From assembly GCA_029863305.1 (NCBI GenBank), contig JAOTVR010000002.1:1-64000 (forward strand): 64,000 nucleotides of DNA, read 5' to 3'. Each line of letters begins with the position of its first letter. Within the stretch, counting starts at the first letter, position 1. Made by a program: the position numbers and the translations under genes. Below the pieces are notes generated by a model. It was given only the letters and a program-made list of their open reading frames with translations. It made no database searches and was not told the origin of the DNA. Of this stretch, positions 7,850 through 19,326 are shown one piece after another. This stretch comes from Gammaproteobacteria bacterium (GTDB lineage: Bacteria; Pseudomonadota; Gammaproteobacteria; Steroidobacterales; Woeseiaceae).

Positions 7850-9358
7850 TTAAACGGGGTGATCTGCCTGCAGGCTCTTGACCAGAGATACGGACATCAG
7901 GATGCCAACAGCCAGTATGGGCAGCGAAACGACGAGCAATACGACCTGTATCGCTTTGAGGTCTCCCCCAATGAACAGCAGGGATATGGGTAATGCCGCG
8001 AGCGCAAATGCCCAGAAGACCCGATGCCAGCGCGCAGGATCATCACCGGCCGACAGGTGCAGCGTTGCGCCCGAGGCCAGCGAGTAGGACGCCGAGTCAT
8101 AGGTCGTCGCTGCAAACACGATGGACACCAGGGCAAATACCGTGATTACCAATGGCGCAAGTGGCAGTGTCTCGAGCGTCGCCACTATTGCGGCGTCGCC
8201 GTTGACCGTGTTCATGACGTTGACGAAATCGAGGCCATCGGTCAGCTGCAGGAACAGTGCATAATTGCCGATGATCATGTAGAAGATCCAACTCCCGAGC
8301 GAACCGAAAATCAGCATGCCGGTGATGACCTGGCGGATGGTGCGACCGCGTGATATTCGGGTGATGAACAGGCCGACATACGGCGCGAAGGCTATCCACC
8401 ACGCCCAGTAGAAGATTGTCCAGCTCTCTACAAATCCCGATTTAGTAAACGGATCCGTCCAGAAACTCATACGCAGGAAATTCTGTGTCAGCATGCCGAG
8501 GCCATTGAGGCTCGTCTTCAGGAGAAATACAGTCGGGCCAACGACAAAAATGAACAACAACAGCCCCAGCGCCAGAAACATATTGATGTCACTCAAGCGC
8601 TTGATGCCCTGCTTCAGCCCGAGCCAGACGCTTAGCACGAACAGCGCGACACAAATACCCATCACCAGAACCTGGAGTTCGAAGCTGGTTGGGGTATCAA
8701 CCAACCATGCAAGACAAGCAGCGATCATTGGTGCCGAAAAACCGAGGCTCGTTGCGGCGCCGCCTATCAGTGCGATCATGAACAGGAAGTCGATCGCTCG
8801 TGCTACCGCGCCTTGCTCGCGTCCACGCAGAAACCAGTGACAGCTCAGGCTGAAGCGCAACACGTCCATCTTCTTCACGTAATAAGGGTAAGCAATCGCG
8901 ACCGCAGGCAGGCAGTAGAACGCCCAGGCGGTAAATCCCCAATGAAACAGACCATAAGTGGATGCCCACTCAGCGGCGGCGGTGCTTCCCGGCTCTGCCC
9001 CGAACGGCGGCGATTCGTAATAGAAAGCCCATTCCGTTGCGCACCAGTACATGAGCCCTGCCCCAACGCCGGCACAGAACAGCATTGCTATCCAGCTCAT
9101 CCGGCCGAACTCCGGTTCGCTGTCCGTATCGCCGAGTATGACTAGGCCGAAGCGGCTGCTGGCCAGCCAGACCAGGAAAGAGATAGCAGCGACGCTGGCG
9201 AGCAAGTAAAAGACGCCGAATTCGGCGGCGATATATTCGTACAGAGAACTCAGTAAGGCGCCGGCGGTGTCGGGTGATACTGCGAGCGGAATACAAACCA
9301 GCACGATGATCGCCACACAGGCGCCGAAGCTTGGCCAGTCAATTCTGCGCTGTTCCAT
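7850..9358 (-). CDS. BCCT family transporter
   Basis: Inner-membrane carrier of 502 residues for betaine, carnitine, choline or similar quaternary amines, usually driven by Na+ or H+. About 12 hydrophobic helices are visible. The family signature FYWAWWIAFAPYVGLFI and the glycine-rich stretch GAGVGAGLMYW are intact. The N- and C-termini are short, lacking the long regulatory tail of osmosensing members such as BetP. It is first in an apparent two-gene unit with the carboxylesterase and diverges from a small membrane protein across 58 bases. Substrate cannot be assigned. Confidence 0.94.
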   Translation of the reverse strand: MEQRRIDWPSFGACVAIIVLVCIPLAVSPDTAGALLSSLYEYIAAEFGVFYLLASVAAISFLVWLASSRFGLVILGDTDSEPEFGRMSWIAMLFCAGVGAGLMYWCATEWAFYYESPPFGAEPGSTAAAEWASTYGLFHWGFTAWAFYCLPAVAIAYPYYVKKMDVLRFSLSCHWFLRGREQGAVARAIDFLFMIALIGGAATSLGFSAPMIAACLAWLVDTPTSFELQVLVMGICVALFVLSVWLGLKQGIKRLSDINMFLALGLLLFIFVVGPTVFLLKTSLNGLGMLTQNFLRMSFWTDPFTKSGFVESWTIFYWAWWIAFAPYVGLFITRISRGRTIRQVITGMLIFGSLGSWIFYMIIGNYALFLQLTDGLDFVNVMNTVNGDAAIVATLETLPLAPLVITVFALVSIVFAATTYDSASYSLASGATLHLSAGDDPARWHRVFWAFALAALPISLLFIGGDLKAIQVVLLVVSLPILAVGILMSVSLVKSLQADHPV

Positions 9359-9416
9359 TCATCACCCTTTCGAAAACCGATTCGCATCGGTCCAGCCAGT
9401 TTGACAGAATGGACGC

Positions 9417-9965
9417 GTGACAAACAAGGTCAACAAGAGTGTGCTGCGCATTCGCAAACGACACACGCCGGCGGAGACGATCGAGGTCAGCGCACGCGAT
9501 CGGTCTCGCCTGCTGCAGCAACAATCCTTACGCGGTGCGCTTATCGGTGGCGTTATCGTCATCATCCTCTTCAGCGTTCTTTGGGCGATGACATCGGTGC
9601 TCCTCGACCGCATCTTCCCGTGGATGACGGTCGTGCTCGGAATGCTGATTGGCTTGACCGTGCGACGCGCTGGCCGCGGTCTCGACTGGCGCTTCCCCGT
9701 TCTCGCGGCGGCGATCGCGCTCATCGGTGCACTTGTCGGCAATGTCGTGGTTGCTGCCGCGTTCACGGCGGAGGACATGGAAAGGACGACATTCACGATA
9801 CTGCGGGCAATTACATCATTGACCTGGCCGGTTTTTTTCGACGAGGTGATATCGTCAGCAGATATAGTATTCGCGCTCTTTGGCGCGGCGATTGCGGCAT
9901 TTTATGCCAATCGCCGACTGAGTCGGGCCGAATATCTGGCGCTGCACAAATGGCAAGAGGATTAG
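9417..9965 (+). CDS. Hypothetical four-helix membrane protein
   Basis: Protein of 182 residues with a basic N-terminus and about four hydrophobic segments (roughly 41-60, 67-83, 92-114 and 143-163), ending in a short soluble tail. It begins with GTG. I do not recognise the family. It is followed after 4 bases by a glutathione S-transferase on the same strand, suggesting co-transcription. The reading frame has the hydrophobic and charged pattern of a real membrane protein, unlike the overlapping frames. Confidence 0.7.
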   Translation: MTNKVNKSVLRIRKRHTPAETIEVSARDRSRLLQQQSLRGALIGGVIVIILFSVLWAMTSVLLDRIFPWMTVVLGMLIGLTVRRAGRGLDWRFPVLAAAIALIGALVGNVVVAAAFTAEDMERTTFTILRAITSLTWPVFFDEVISSADIVFALFGAAIAAFYANRRLSRAEYLALHKWQED

Positions 9966-9969
9966 GGCG

Positions 9970-10617
9970 ATGTCGAGTGAGATCGAGATTTACGGTGATT
10001 CGATATCCGGCAATTGCTACAAGCTCAAGCTCGCTTGTGCACAGCTGGCGATCGATTATACGTGGCACGAAGTGGACATCATGGCCGGAGAAACCCGGAC
10101 AGAAGAGTATCTGGCCATGAATCCGAACGGCAGGGTGCCGCTGCTCGCGTTAACGGACGGCCGCTACCTGTCAGAATCGAACGCGATCCTCTGCTATCTC
10201 GCGCATGGCAGTGATCTGGCGGGCAGAGACCGCTTCGAAAAAGCCAACGTGCTGCGCTGGATGTTTTTTGAGCAATACAGTCATGAGCCTTATATCGCGA
10301 CGTCGCGCTTCATTATTAAGTACCTCGGTCGGCCCGAGGAGCGCGAAGGCGACCTTGAATCAAGGAAGGGCGGCGGCTATATGGCGCTCGACGTCATGGA
10401 GCGTGAGCTCACAGACCATGATTTCATGGCGAATGACACGTACAGCCTCGCCGACATTGCGCTGTACGCCTATACGCATGTGGCAGGCGAAGGCGGCTTC
10501 GATTTGAGCGGCTATCCGCGCATCAATGCGTGGTTGGAGAGAGTTGAATCGCAGCCGGGATTCGTACCGATGTCGAAAAATCCGCCACGGTCAGGGCCGT
10601 CAGACCGGCATCAATAA
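9970..10617 (+). CDS. Glutathione S-transferase family protein
   Basis: Cytosolic protein of 215 residues. The thioredoxin-like N-terminal domain shows SGNCYKLKLACAQL, the cis-proline motif GRVPLL and the glutathione-binding LSESNAILCYLA. The C-terminal helical domain contains SLADIALYAYTHVA, the usual N-capping box. Such enzymes conjugate or reduce electrophiles with glutathione; glutathione reductase is encoded nearby. It overlaps the convergent HD-domain gene by 18 bases. Class and substrate are uncertain. Confidence 0.93.
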   Translation: MSSEIEIYGDSISGNCYKLKLACAQLAIDYTWHEVDIMAGETRTEEYLAMNPNGRVPLLALTDGRYLSESNAILCYLAHGSDLAGRDRFEKANVLRWMFFEQYSHEPYIATSRFIIKYLGRPEEREGDLESRKGGGYMALDVMERELTDHDFMANDTYSLADIALYAYTHVAGEGGFDLSGYPRINAWLERVESQPGFVPMSKNPPRSGPSDRHQ

Positions 10618-11634
10618 ACCGTTGGATTCGATCGCTCTGCCAGTGAGCGAGCCGAGTTGCCGTTTAACCAGCATCTCGAGATCGTTGACGGCATTGACGA
10701 TACCCAGGAAGTAAGGTGGCTCGCGTCTTAGTAACGACCAGTCTCCCGACTCGATGACGCGAACCAGGTGCGAAATATTGTTGCGGATTGCGTCGATGTA
10801 CGGGTTTTGGCCGTCGTAAAGCACTTCGATGTAGCGATACACGCGATTGAACTTCCGATGCAGCCGATCTCGCATGACCTGTTGATAGAACGCCGGCGTC
10901 TTTTTCAGCAGATCGAGTCCGGACCGATAGCGAACCATGTATTCACCGGGACTCGAATTCTCGACTGCGACGCCGCCGACGACAAACTCCTTGTACAGCC
11001 GGTCACGGCATTTCTCGAGATAGCATCGATCAGCCATCTGCGCCATCAAATCCGCTGTGCCGATCAGGTGACCACAAATGATGTCGCGAGGATCATCGAG
11101 CTCGATCTTGTCCAGATCAAGTTCATAGCCGGTAAAATGTACGATCATGCTGCTGACGGCGACGTCTCTCGCCATGCCATGCTCGGGTAAATAGCGGCGC
11201 AGAAAATCCGCACTTCTCGATACGTGATACAGCGTGAATTCGGCGCCATTCGAAAAGTCGCTGTCTCGTTCATCATGACGAATGTAGCCCGAGTCGTGAA
11301 ATAACGAGGTGATGATCGCCATCTGCGCCCGGCGCGAGCCGAGCCTGTCTTTTTGCTCGGCGCTGCGCTCGTAGCCGGCGACAAGGCGCGCGAGCGCGAG
11401 CGTCATGTCCAGCGTGTGCTGCACATCGTGGTAAGTTGTATCGCAACCTTTGTAGCCGGGAAACCGACCGGTGAACAGGCGCTCGAAATCGTAAAACGCG
11501 AGCCATATCTTGTCGTACGAGGCGCCCGGAAATGTTTCTCTAAATAACTCGTATACTGCACTTCGAACCGAGGCCGGGTCACTGACCTTCACGGTATTGG
11601 TTACGTCGTAATCGTTACGGCGGTCTTGAGACAT
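10600..11634 (-). CDS. HD-domain phosphohydrolase, cyclic-nucleotide phosphodiesterase-like
   Basis: Metal-dependent phosphohydrolase of 344 residues from the ATG at 11634. The metal ligands resemble class I 3',5'-cyclic nucleotide phosphodiesterases: YHDVQHTLDM (68-77) takes the place of the eukaryotic HNxxHAxD box, followed by LFHDSGYIRHDE (111-122). This differs from bacterial HD-GYP enzymes, as no GYP motif is seen. A longer start at 11706 only adds a Lys/Asn-rich tail and is not preferred. A function in cyclic-nucleotide turnover is inference. It is convergent with the GST gene. Confidence 0.82.
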   Translation of the reverse strand: MSQDRRNDYDVTNTVKVSDPASVRSAVYELFRETFPGASYDKIWLAFYDFERLFTGRFPGYKGCDTTYHDVQHTLDMTLALARLVAGYERSAEQKDRLGSRRAQMAIITSLFHDSGYIRHDERDSDFSNGAEFTLYHVSRSADFLRRYLPEHGMARDVAVSSMIVHFTGYELDLDKIELDDPRDIICGHLIGTADLMAQMADRCYLEKCRDRLYKEFVVGGVAVENSSPGEYMVRYRSGLDLLKKTPAFYQQVMRDRLHRKFNRVYRYIEVLYDGQNPYIDAIRNNISHLVRVIESGDWSLLRREPPYFLGIVNAVNDLEMLVKRQLGSLTGRAIESNGLLMPV

Positions 11635-11825
11635 GATCCTGTTCTTATTATTTTTGTTCTTTGTCGCCGAACGACCGGCTGGCGCATTGCGTCTGATGTC
11701 AGTCAAGCGCCTCCCCCGGACTTTGGCTCATGTACTGAAATCATACACGGCAACCCTGCAAAAGACCGGGCAAATATCCGCAATATGTCATGTAAACGGA
11801 GTACAGCGACGGGCGACATCGGGGT

Positions 11826-12593
11826 CTAAAATTCGAATTCGGCAACGACAGGTGCATGGTCTGACGGCCTTTCCCAGGCGCGCGGTTCCTTGTCGACATA
11901 GCTGGCGCTGCAGCGACGCGTCATTGCATCGCTGGTCAGAATCAGATCAATACGCAAGCCGGCGTTACGCCGAAATCCCGCGGCGCGGTAATCCCACCAG
12001 CTAAAGCTCTTCTCGGGTTGATCGAACTTGCGGAAAACATCCGTCAGGCCCAACGCCAGCAGCTCATTGAGCGCCGCCCGCTCCTTCGGGCTGCACAATA
12101 TTGCTTCTCCCCATTTTTCGGCGTCGTAAACGTCCTGATCGGCAGGGGCGATATTGAAGTCGCCGAGCACGACCAGCTTGTCGTGCCGGGCCAGTTCCTC
12201 GGCCAGGTAGTCGCGCAATGCGGCGAGCCAGCCGAGTTTGTACTCATATTTTTCCGAGCCGACCGAGTGGCCGTTCGGGATGTACAGATTTACGACTCGC
12301 ACATCATCAATTGTCGTAGCGAGGACCCGGCGTTGTGGGTCATCGAAATTGGGTAGCTCGATCACAGGGTCTGCAGGATCGGACCGGCTGATTACTGCCA
12401 CGCCGTTGTAGGTCTTCTGGCCGTTGGCGATCGAGGTATAACCCACTTCGGCGAGGGCTTCGCCGGGAAACGCTTCCGTGACCTGCTTGATCTCCTGCAG
12501 TACCAAAACGTCGGGGTCGTTCGCTGCCAGCCACTCGAGCACTTGCGGCAGCCGCACCTTCATGGAATTCACATTCCACGTTGCGATCTTCAC
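11826..12593 (-). CDS. xthA: Exodeoxyribonuclease III
   Basis: Mg-dependent AP endonuclease and 3'-5' exonuclease of base-excision repair, 255 residues. All EEP-family motifs are seen: TWNVNSMKVR at the start, LQEIK, YIPNG, LGDFNIAP, RIDLILTSD and the terminal RPSDHAPV. It overlaps the oligopeptidase A stop by 4 bases, so the two are translationally coupled. A 191-base gap with no gene separates it from the HD-domain gene downstream on the same strand. Confidence 0.95.
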   Translation of the reverse strand: MKIATWNVNSMKVRLPQVLEWLAANDPDVLVLQEIKQVTEAFPGEALAEVGYTSIANGQKTYNGVAVISRSDPADPVIELPNFDDPQRRVLATTIDDVRVVNLYIPNGHSVGSEKYEYKLGWLAALRDYLAEELARHDKLVVLGDFNIAPADQDVYDAEKWGEAILCSPKERAALNELLALGLTDVFRKFDQPEKSFSWWDYRAAGFRRNAGLRIDLILTSDAMTRRCSASYVDKEPRAWERPSDHAPVVAEFEF

Positions 12594-14614
12594 TCGGCGG
12601 AGATTCCGCTCTGCCTGAGCAATGCGTCGAGCTCCGGCTTGCGACCGCGAAACGCAACATAGGCCTGCATGATGTCGCAGCTGCCGCCGATCTCGAGTAT
12701 CTCGCTGCGAAACCGCTGAGCCGTTTCACGATCGAAAATGCCGCTGTCCTCGAATGCGCCGAAAGCGTCGGCAGCCAGCACGGCAGCCCACTTGTAACTG
12801 TAGTAACCAGCCGCGTAGCCACCAGCAAATACGTGCGAAAAAGCGTGCGGCAGGCGGTTGTAGTCAGGATGAGAGAGCAGTGAGACCTCTTCTCGGACGC
12901 GGCGCAGGGTTTCGAGCACAGCAGGGCCCCTGACCGGGTCGTACTCGGCATGCACGCGAAAGTCGAATAGCGAAAATTCGAGCTGTCGCATCATTGCCAT
13001 TGCTGCGCCCACATGGCGGCTGTCGTCCAGTCGGTCGAAAAGTTCCCGAGGCAGCGACTCTCCTGTCTCGACATGTGCCGAGCATCGCCGCAGCACGTCG
13101 AAATTCCATGCGAAGTTTTCCATGAACTGGCTCGGCAACTCGACTGCGTCCCAGGGAACGCCGTTGATCCCGGCGATGCTCGGATAGTCAATGCGCGTCA
13201 GCAGGTGATGCAACATGTGGCCGAATTCGTGGAACAGCGTGACGACATCTTCGTGGGTCAGTAAAGACTGATGGTCGGCCCCGATTTCCGGCGGCGGAAA
13301 GTTGCAGACGAGATAGCCTACGGGCAAGGTCGTTTGGCCATTCAGACGCTTGCGTACAATGCACTCGTCAATCCAGGCACCATTTCGCTTGCCGCTGCGG
13401 GCGAAAAGGTCCATGTAGAAGCCGCCGATCGGTGCGCCCTTGTCCTGTACCGAGAAGTAACGGACATCTTCGTGCCACGTCGAAACATCTTCATGCGCCT
13501 CGAGCTTCACACCGTAGAGGCGTTCCGCGAGTTCGAAGAGTCCACGAGTAACGGTCTGCACCGGGAAGTACTGGCGCAGTGTCTCGTACGAAATCGAGTG
13601 TTTTTCCTGCTTGAACTTTTCGAGCCAGAACTGGTAGTCCCACGGTTTTAGCGCGATGCCGGCGAATTCAGATAGCTCGGCGAGGTCTTTCTTTGCTGAG
13701 GCTCGGGTACGTTCAGCCAATTCCTGCAGGAAGCCGATGACCTCGTCGGGTGTGTCCGCCATCTTCGTTGCGAGCGAGTATTCGGCGTAATTGGCATAAC
13801 CGATCAACTGCGCTGCCTCGTGGCGCAGGGCCAGGATCTCGTTGATATTACGGCTGTTATCCCAGTCGGGGTTATCTCCCTGATCCGATGCGCGCGTGAC
13901 CCAGGCGCGGTAGAAGGTCTCGCGCAGGCCAGGTTTCTCGGCGTGCCGCATGACGGCATCGTAGGTCGGGTAGTCGAGTGTCAGCAGCCAACCCTGCCGA
14001 TCGCGCTTGCGCGCGTCGGCTGCCGCGCGCTGCAGAATCTGTTGCGCGAGGCCGGCCAGTTCACTCTCATCGTCTATGTGCAGACACCAGGCGTCCTGCG
14101 CGTCCTGAATATTATGCCCGAACGCTGCCTGAGTCGCGGCCAGCCGCTGCTGGATTTCTTTGAATCGCGCTTTGTCGGCCTCGGGCAGGTCGACACCCGC
14201 AAGGTGAAAATCCCGCAAAGCCTGTCTGACGACACTTTTTTGGGCCGGGCAGGCGTCATCGGGCAGTTGTCGGTCAACGGCGGCATAGGCCTGCTGCAGG
14301 CGCTGGTTTTGTGACATCTCGGTGCCATGCTCGGTCATTAATGGAAGTGCTGCGTTGTACGCATCACGCCACTCGCTCGAACCGAGCACACCCTGCAGAT
14401 GGCTGATCGGAGACCAGACGCGGGAAAGCTCGTGTTCCATGTCCTCGAGCGGCATCACGAGAGAATCGAAATCCGGATTCGGGGTTGCGTCGAGCAGCGC
14501 TTCGAGCTTTTGCCGATGTGCTGCGATAAGCTCGCTCAGCGCCGACACGACCTGATCCGGATCAAGCTCAGCGAATCGGGGTAATGACGAGGTATTGTGG
14601 AGCGGGTTGGGCAT
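12590..14614 (-). CDS. prlC: Oligopeptidase A (M3 family metallopeptidase)
   Basis: Cytoplasmic zinc oligopeptidase of 674 residues that degrades short peptides, including cleaved signal peptides. The zinc site HEFGHMLHH begins at His462, and the downstream Glu ligand lies in the SQFMENFAW region. Length and the opening LPRFAELDPDQV match PrlC (about 680 residues). It is first in a two-gene unit with xthA. No residues are missing. Confidence 0.95.
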   Translation of the reverse strand: MPNPLHNTSSLPRFAELDPDQVVSALSELIAAHRQKLEALLDATPNPDFDSLVMPLEDMEHELSRVWSPISHLQGVLGSSEWRDAYNAALPLMTEHGTEMSQNQRLQQAYAAVDRQLPDDACPAQKSVVRQALRDFHLAGVDLPEADKARFKEIQQRLAATQAAFGHNIQDAQDAWCLHIDDESELAGLAQQILQRAAADARKRDRQGWLLTLDYPTYDAVMRHAEKPGLRETFYRAWVTRASDQGDNPDWDNSRNINEILALRHEAAQLIGYANYAEYSLATKMADTPDEVIGFLQELAERTRASAKKDLAELSEFAGIALKPWDYQFWLEKFKQEKHSISYETLRQYFPVQTVTRGLFELAERLYGVKLEAHEDVSTWHEDVRYFSVQDKGAPIGGFYMDLFARSGKRNGAWIDECIVRKRLNGQTTLPVGYLVCNFPPPEIGADHQSLLTHEDVVTLFHEFGHMLHHLLTRIDYPSIAGINGVPWDAVELPSQFMENFAWNFDVLRRCSAHVETGESLPRELFDRLDDSRHVGAAMAMMRQLEFSLFDFRVHAEYDPVRGPAVLETLRRVREEVSLLSHPDYNRLPHAFSHVFAGGYAAGYYSYKWAAVLAADAFGAFEDSGIFDRETAQRFRSEILEIGGSCDIMQAYVAFRGRKPELDALLRQSGISAE

Positions 14615-14670
14615 TGGCGTATCTGATGTCCGTTTCAGGCGCAGGATTCTAGCATAAGCTCACAGCAACA

Positions 14671-14715
14671 CCGGGGGTCAGAGCTCTTTTGCTCAACAGG
14701 GATCTGAACCTGCCA
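14671..14715. repeat. Degenerate GGGGTCAGAG repeat upstream of gor
   Basis: CCGGGGGTCAGAGCTCTTTTG (14671-14691) closely resembles one arm of the hairpin at 42745-42785 between argS and priA. The expected partner arm is only partly kept (GGGATCTGAACC, about 14699-14710). It looks like a decayed REP-type element lying in the gor leader. Confidence 0.4.
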
Positions 14716-14730
14716 GATTGCACCACATCG

Positions 14731-14745
14731 GGAGAAGTTGGTTTG
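14731..14745 (+). promoter_or_regulatory. Ribosome site deciding a TTG start for gor
   Basis: GGGAGA (14730-14735) sits seven bases before a TTG codon at 14743, which opens [12 protein letters not shown], the expected N-terminus of a glutathione reductase. The only longer start (TTG at 14689) lies inside the repeat-like sequence and has no ribosome site. Confidence 0.6.
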
Positions 14746-16078
14746 GCCGAAAAATTTGATCTTGTCGTTATCGGCGGTGGCAGTGGTGGCATCGCGCATG
14801 CCCGTCGAGCGGCTGAATACGGGGCGCAGGTGGCCGTTATCGAGTACGGGCCGTTAGGAGGCACCTGTGTCAATGTCGGTTGCGTGCCCAAGAAGATCAT
14901 GTGGTACACAGCGAGCCACGCGCATCATTTCGAGCATGCCGCTGATTATGGCTTCACTGTCAATGTCGATGGGCACGACTGGGCCGCGCTGAAAGCGCGC
15001 CGCGACGCCTACGTTAGCCGCCTGAACGGGATTTATGAGTCCAACCTCGACAGCAGTGGTGTTCGCTACATCGCGGGCGCAGCGCGGTTTGTGGACGCGC
15101 ACACTGTGGCGGTCGGCGATCGACAATACCGTGGCGAGCGCATCGTTATTGCCACCGGCGGACGGCCGCAGGTGCCTGACATCCCGGGCGCGGAACATGG
15201 CATTACGTCGGACGAATTTTTCCAACTTGAGAATCGGCCCGAGCGGGTCCTCGTCGCGGGCAGTGGTTACATCGCCGTGGAGTTGGCAGGTGTGTTCAAT
15301 GCACTGGGCAGCCAAACGCGGGTCGTGGTCCGCAAGGACAGCGTCATCAGGGAGTTTGACGAAATGCTGGGTGAACAACTCATGCAGGCGATGGAACATG
15401 ACGGCATCCAGGTAGAGACGCGGTTCATTCCGGCGCGTATCGAAAAGACGACTGCCGGGCTTGTCCTGCATGCCCAAGACGGCCGAAGCTTTGGTCCGGT
15501 TGACGCAGTGTTGTGGGCGATCGGACGTGCGCCGAATGTCGAGGGCCTTGCGGCGGAAAAAGCCGGCGTGGCAATCGACGTGCGCGGATTTATCCCGACA
15601 GACGAACTGCAGCAGACGAATGTCGAACACATTTTTGCACTCGGCGATGTCACTGGTCGCGCAGCGCTGACTCCGGTTGCTATTGCCGCCGGCAGGCGCC
15701 TCGCCGACCGCCTGTATGGCGGCATGCAAGGCAGACATCTCGATTACGAGCTGATTCCCACCGTCATATTCAGCCACCCGCCGATTGGCACGGTCGGATT
15801 GACCGAACAGCAGGCGCGCGCCCGGTACGGTGACGCCATCAGGGTCTACTCGTCCGCGTTTACACCGATGTACTATGCGCTGGGCGAGAAGAAGCAACGC
15901 TCGGTGATGAAGCTGATCACGACAGGCGACGACGAAAAGGTGGTTGGCTGCCACGTCATCGGCGATGGTGCGGATGAATTACTGCAGGGTTTCGCTGTGG
16001 CGATTCGGATGGGTGCGACGAAAGCGGATTTCGACGATACGGTCGCAATACACCCGACCAATGCCGAAGAGCTTGTCA

Positions 16079-16089
<11 letters not shown>
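14743..16089 (+). CDS. gor: Glutathione-disulfide reductase
   Basis: FAD- and NADPH-dependent enzyme that reduces GSSG to GSH in the cytoplasm, 448 residues from the TTG start. Motifs in order: FAD Rossmann [16 protein letters not shown], redox-active CVNVGC (Cys42 and Cys47), pyridine-nucleotide fold [13 protein letters not shown] followed by a basic VRK loop that favours NADPH, FAD motif IFALGDVTG and the C-terminal catalytic His in AIHPTNAEE. Full length. It overlaps the convergent aroE by 11 bases. It would support the GST encoded about 4 kb away. Confidence 0.94.
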
Positions 16090-18039
<1,950 letters not shown>

Positions 18040-18043
18040 TCAA

Positions 18044-18550
18044 ATGCATAGCAGTAAAGCCGCGATCGAGCGGCGTCAGCGGTTTGATCAGTACGTGGGC
18101 GTTTACCATCAGGACATGTACCGCTACGCAGCCTGGCTGAGCCGGGACAAGGCGATAGCTGAGGACGTCGTGCAAGAGGCCCTGCTACGGGCCTGGAAAT
18201 CGCTGGATGCGCTGCGTGACGAATCGTCTGCCAGGCAATGGTTGCTGACGATCGTGAGGAGAGAAAACGCGCGCTACTTTGAGCGCAAACGGCTCGAAAC
18301 GGTCGATATTGACAATCTGACGGCGTCACAGGCGGCTCTGCTGGCAGAGCAGCCGAACGAAGAGCTCGATGACATGCGGCAGGCGATTTACGAACTGGAC
18401 GATGATTACCGCGAACCGCTCGTGCTACAGGTCCTGATGGGCTACAGCACGAACGAGATCGCAGAGCAGATGGAGCTGAAGCAAGGAGCGGTGCTGACAC
18501 GCTTGCACCGGGCGCGAGCAAAGCTCAGGGAACACATGGCACGACAATGA
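18044..18550 (+). CDS. ECF-type RNA polymerase sigma factor
   Basis: Group-4 sigma factor of 168 residues with region 2 (YRYAAWLSRDKAIAEDVVQE and ALLRAWKSL) and region 4 (GYSTNEIAEQMELKQGAVLT), joined by a short linker. No extra domains. It overlaps the anti-sigma gene by 4 bases and heads the operon that ends in the HvfA-like peptide. ECF factors usually drive their own operon, so the peptide is its likely target. No convincing ECF-type -35/-10 pair was found in the 121-base upstream gap. Confidence 0.93.
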   Translation: MHSSKAAIERRQRFDQYVGVYHQDMYRYAAWLSRDKAIAEDVVQEALLRAWKSLDALRDESSARQWLLTIVRRENARYFERKRLETVDIDNLTASQAALLAEQPNEELDDMRQAIYELDDDYREPLVLQVLMGYSTNEIAEQMELKQGAVLTRLHRARAKLREHMARQ

Positions 18551-19263
18551 ATTGTGAAGACTACAGAGAAGCGATAGCAGCAGACCCGTCCTTCGACGGC
18601 GGGGCCGGGCACCTCACGGAATGTGCCGCCTGCCAGGCGTATCGCGCCGAGATGCAAGCGCTTGATGATGCGATCAGCCGCGCGCTTGCGCTCGAGGTGC
18701 CCGCTCTTCGCATGCCGGAATTGCCCGAGTTGTCTCAGTCCGGGTCCGACAATGTGATCGCGCTGCCGAAACGGAAGTGGGTGACTCCAAGCTGGTTTGC
18801 GGTTGCTGCGACGGTCGTTGTTGCTGCGGTGCTGGGTGTGCGCCTGATCGGTACGGGCATAGAACACGAGTCGTTGGCTGACGAAATCCTCGCCCACCTC
18901 GACCACGAACCTTATGCGCTGCGTGTTACCGACGTGGCGATAACGGATGAGCGACTCAATTCAGTCGTGAGCGCCGACGTCGCACGAGTGGATCGCAGCG
19001 TCGGGCTGATCTCGTATGCCCAGAATTGTGTGATCAATGGTCACGATGTGCCGCATCTCGTCATCCAGGGCGAGCGCGGACCGGTGACCATTTTGCTGAT
19101 GCCTGAGGAGATGCTGGACGGTCCGCAGTCGATAACAGGCGACAGCATCAATGGCGTCATTTTGCCGGTGGGTAACGGCAGTATTGCGATCCTCGGTGAA
19201 AGCGAAGAAAACCTCGACAGAATCGAGCAACAGGTTTTGAAAACGGTAGTGTGGAGCACATAA
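18547..19263 (+). CDS. DUF3379-type zinc anti-sigma factor
   Basis: Membrane protein of 238 residues. The N-terminal cytoplasmic part carries H22-x3-C26-x2-C29, the zinc-binding anti-sigma signature. One membrane helix follows at about 81-103, then a periplasmic domain of about 135 residues of the DUF3379 type. It should hold the sigma factor inactive at the membrane until a periplasmic signal arrives. The ATGA overlap with the sigma gene and a 63-base gap to the peptide gene place it in the same operon. The nature of the signal is unknown; metal stress is suggested only by the peptide. Confidence 0.85.
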   Translation: MNCEDYREAIAADPSFDGGAGHLTECAACQAYRAEMQALDDAISRALALEVPALRMPELPELSQSGSDNVIALPKRKWVTPSWFAVAATVVVAAVLGVRLIGTGIEHESLADEILAHLDHEPYALRVTDVAITDERLNSVVSADVARVDRSVGLISYAQNCVINGHDVPHLVIQGERGPVTILLMPEEMLDGPQSITGDSINGVILPVGNGSIAILGESEENLDRIEQQVLKTVVWST

Positions 19264-19285
19264 GCAATGCACTGCCTGAGAAGCT

Positions 19286-19298
19286 GCCCGGCTCGGGC
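19286..19298. repeat. Small hairpin between anti-sigma and peptide genes
   Basis: GCCCG (19286-19290) pairs with CGGGC (19294-19298) across a 3-base loop, about 15 bases before the peptide ribosome site. It may be an mRNA processing point that lets the peptide be made in excess of the regulators; no T-run follows. Confidence 0.3.
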
Positions 19299-19312
19299 GA
19301 ACAACCCCTAGT

Positions 19313-19317
19313 AGGAG
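19313..19317 (+). promoter_or_regulatory. Strong ribosome binding site of the HvfA-like gene
   Basis: A perfect AGGAG lies nine bases before the ATG at 19327, followed by a purine-rich spacer (AGAGAGAAA). This is among the best ribosome sites in the window and suggests abundant translation. Confidence 0.75.
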
Positions 19318-19326
19318 AGAGAGAAA

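Noticed and set aside
14854-15954. Long antisense frame of 366 codons over gor
   Set aside because: It mirrors a well-conserved gor coding frame and has no ribosome site or known motif; GC-rich coding DNA often leaves such open antisense frames.
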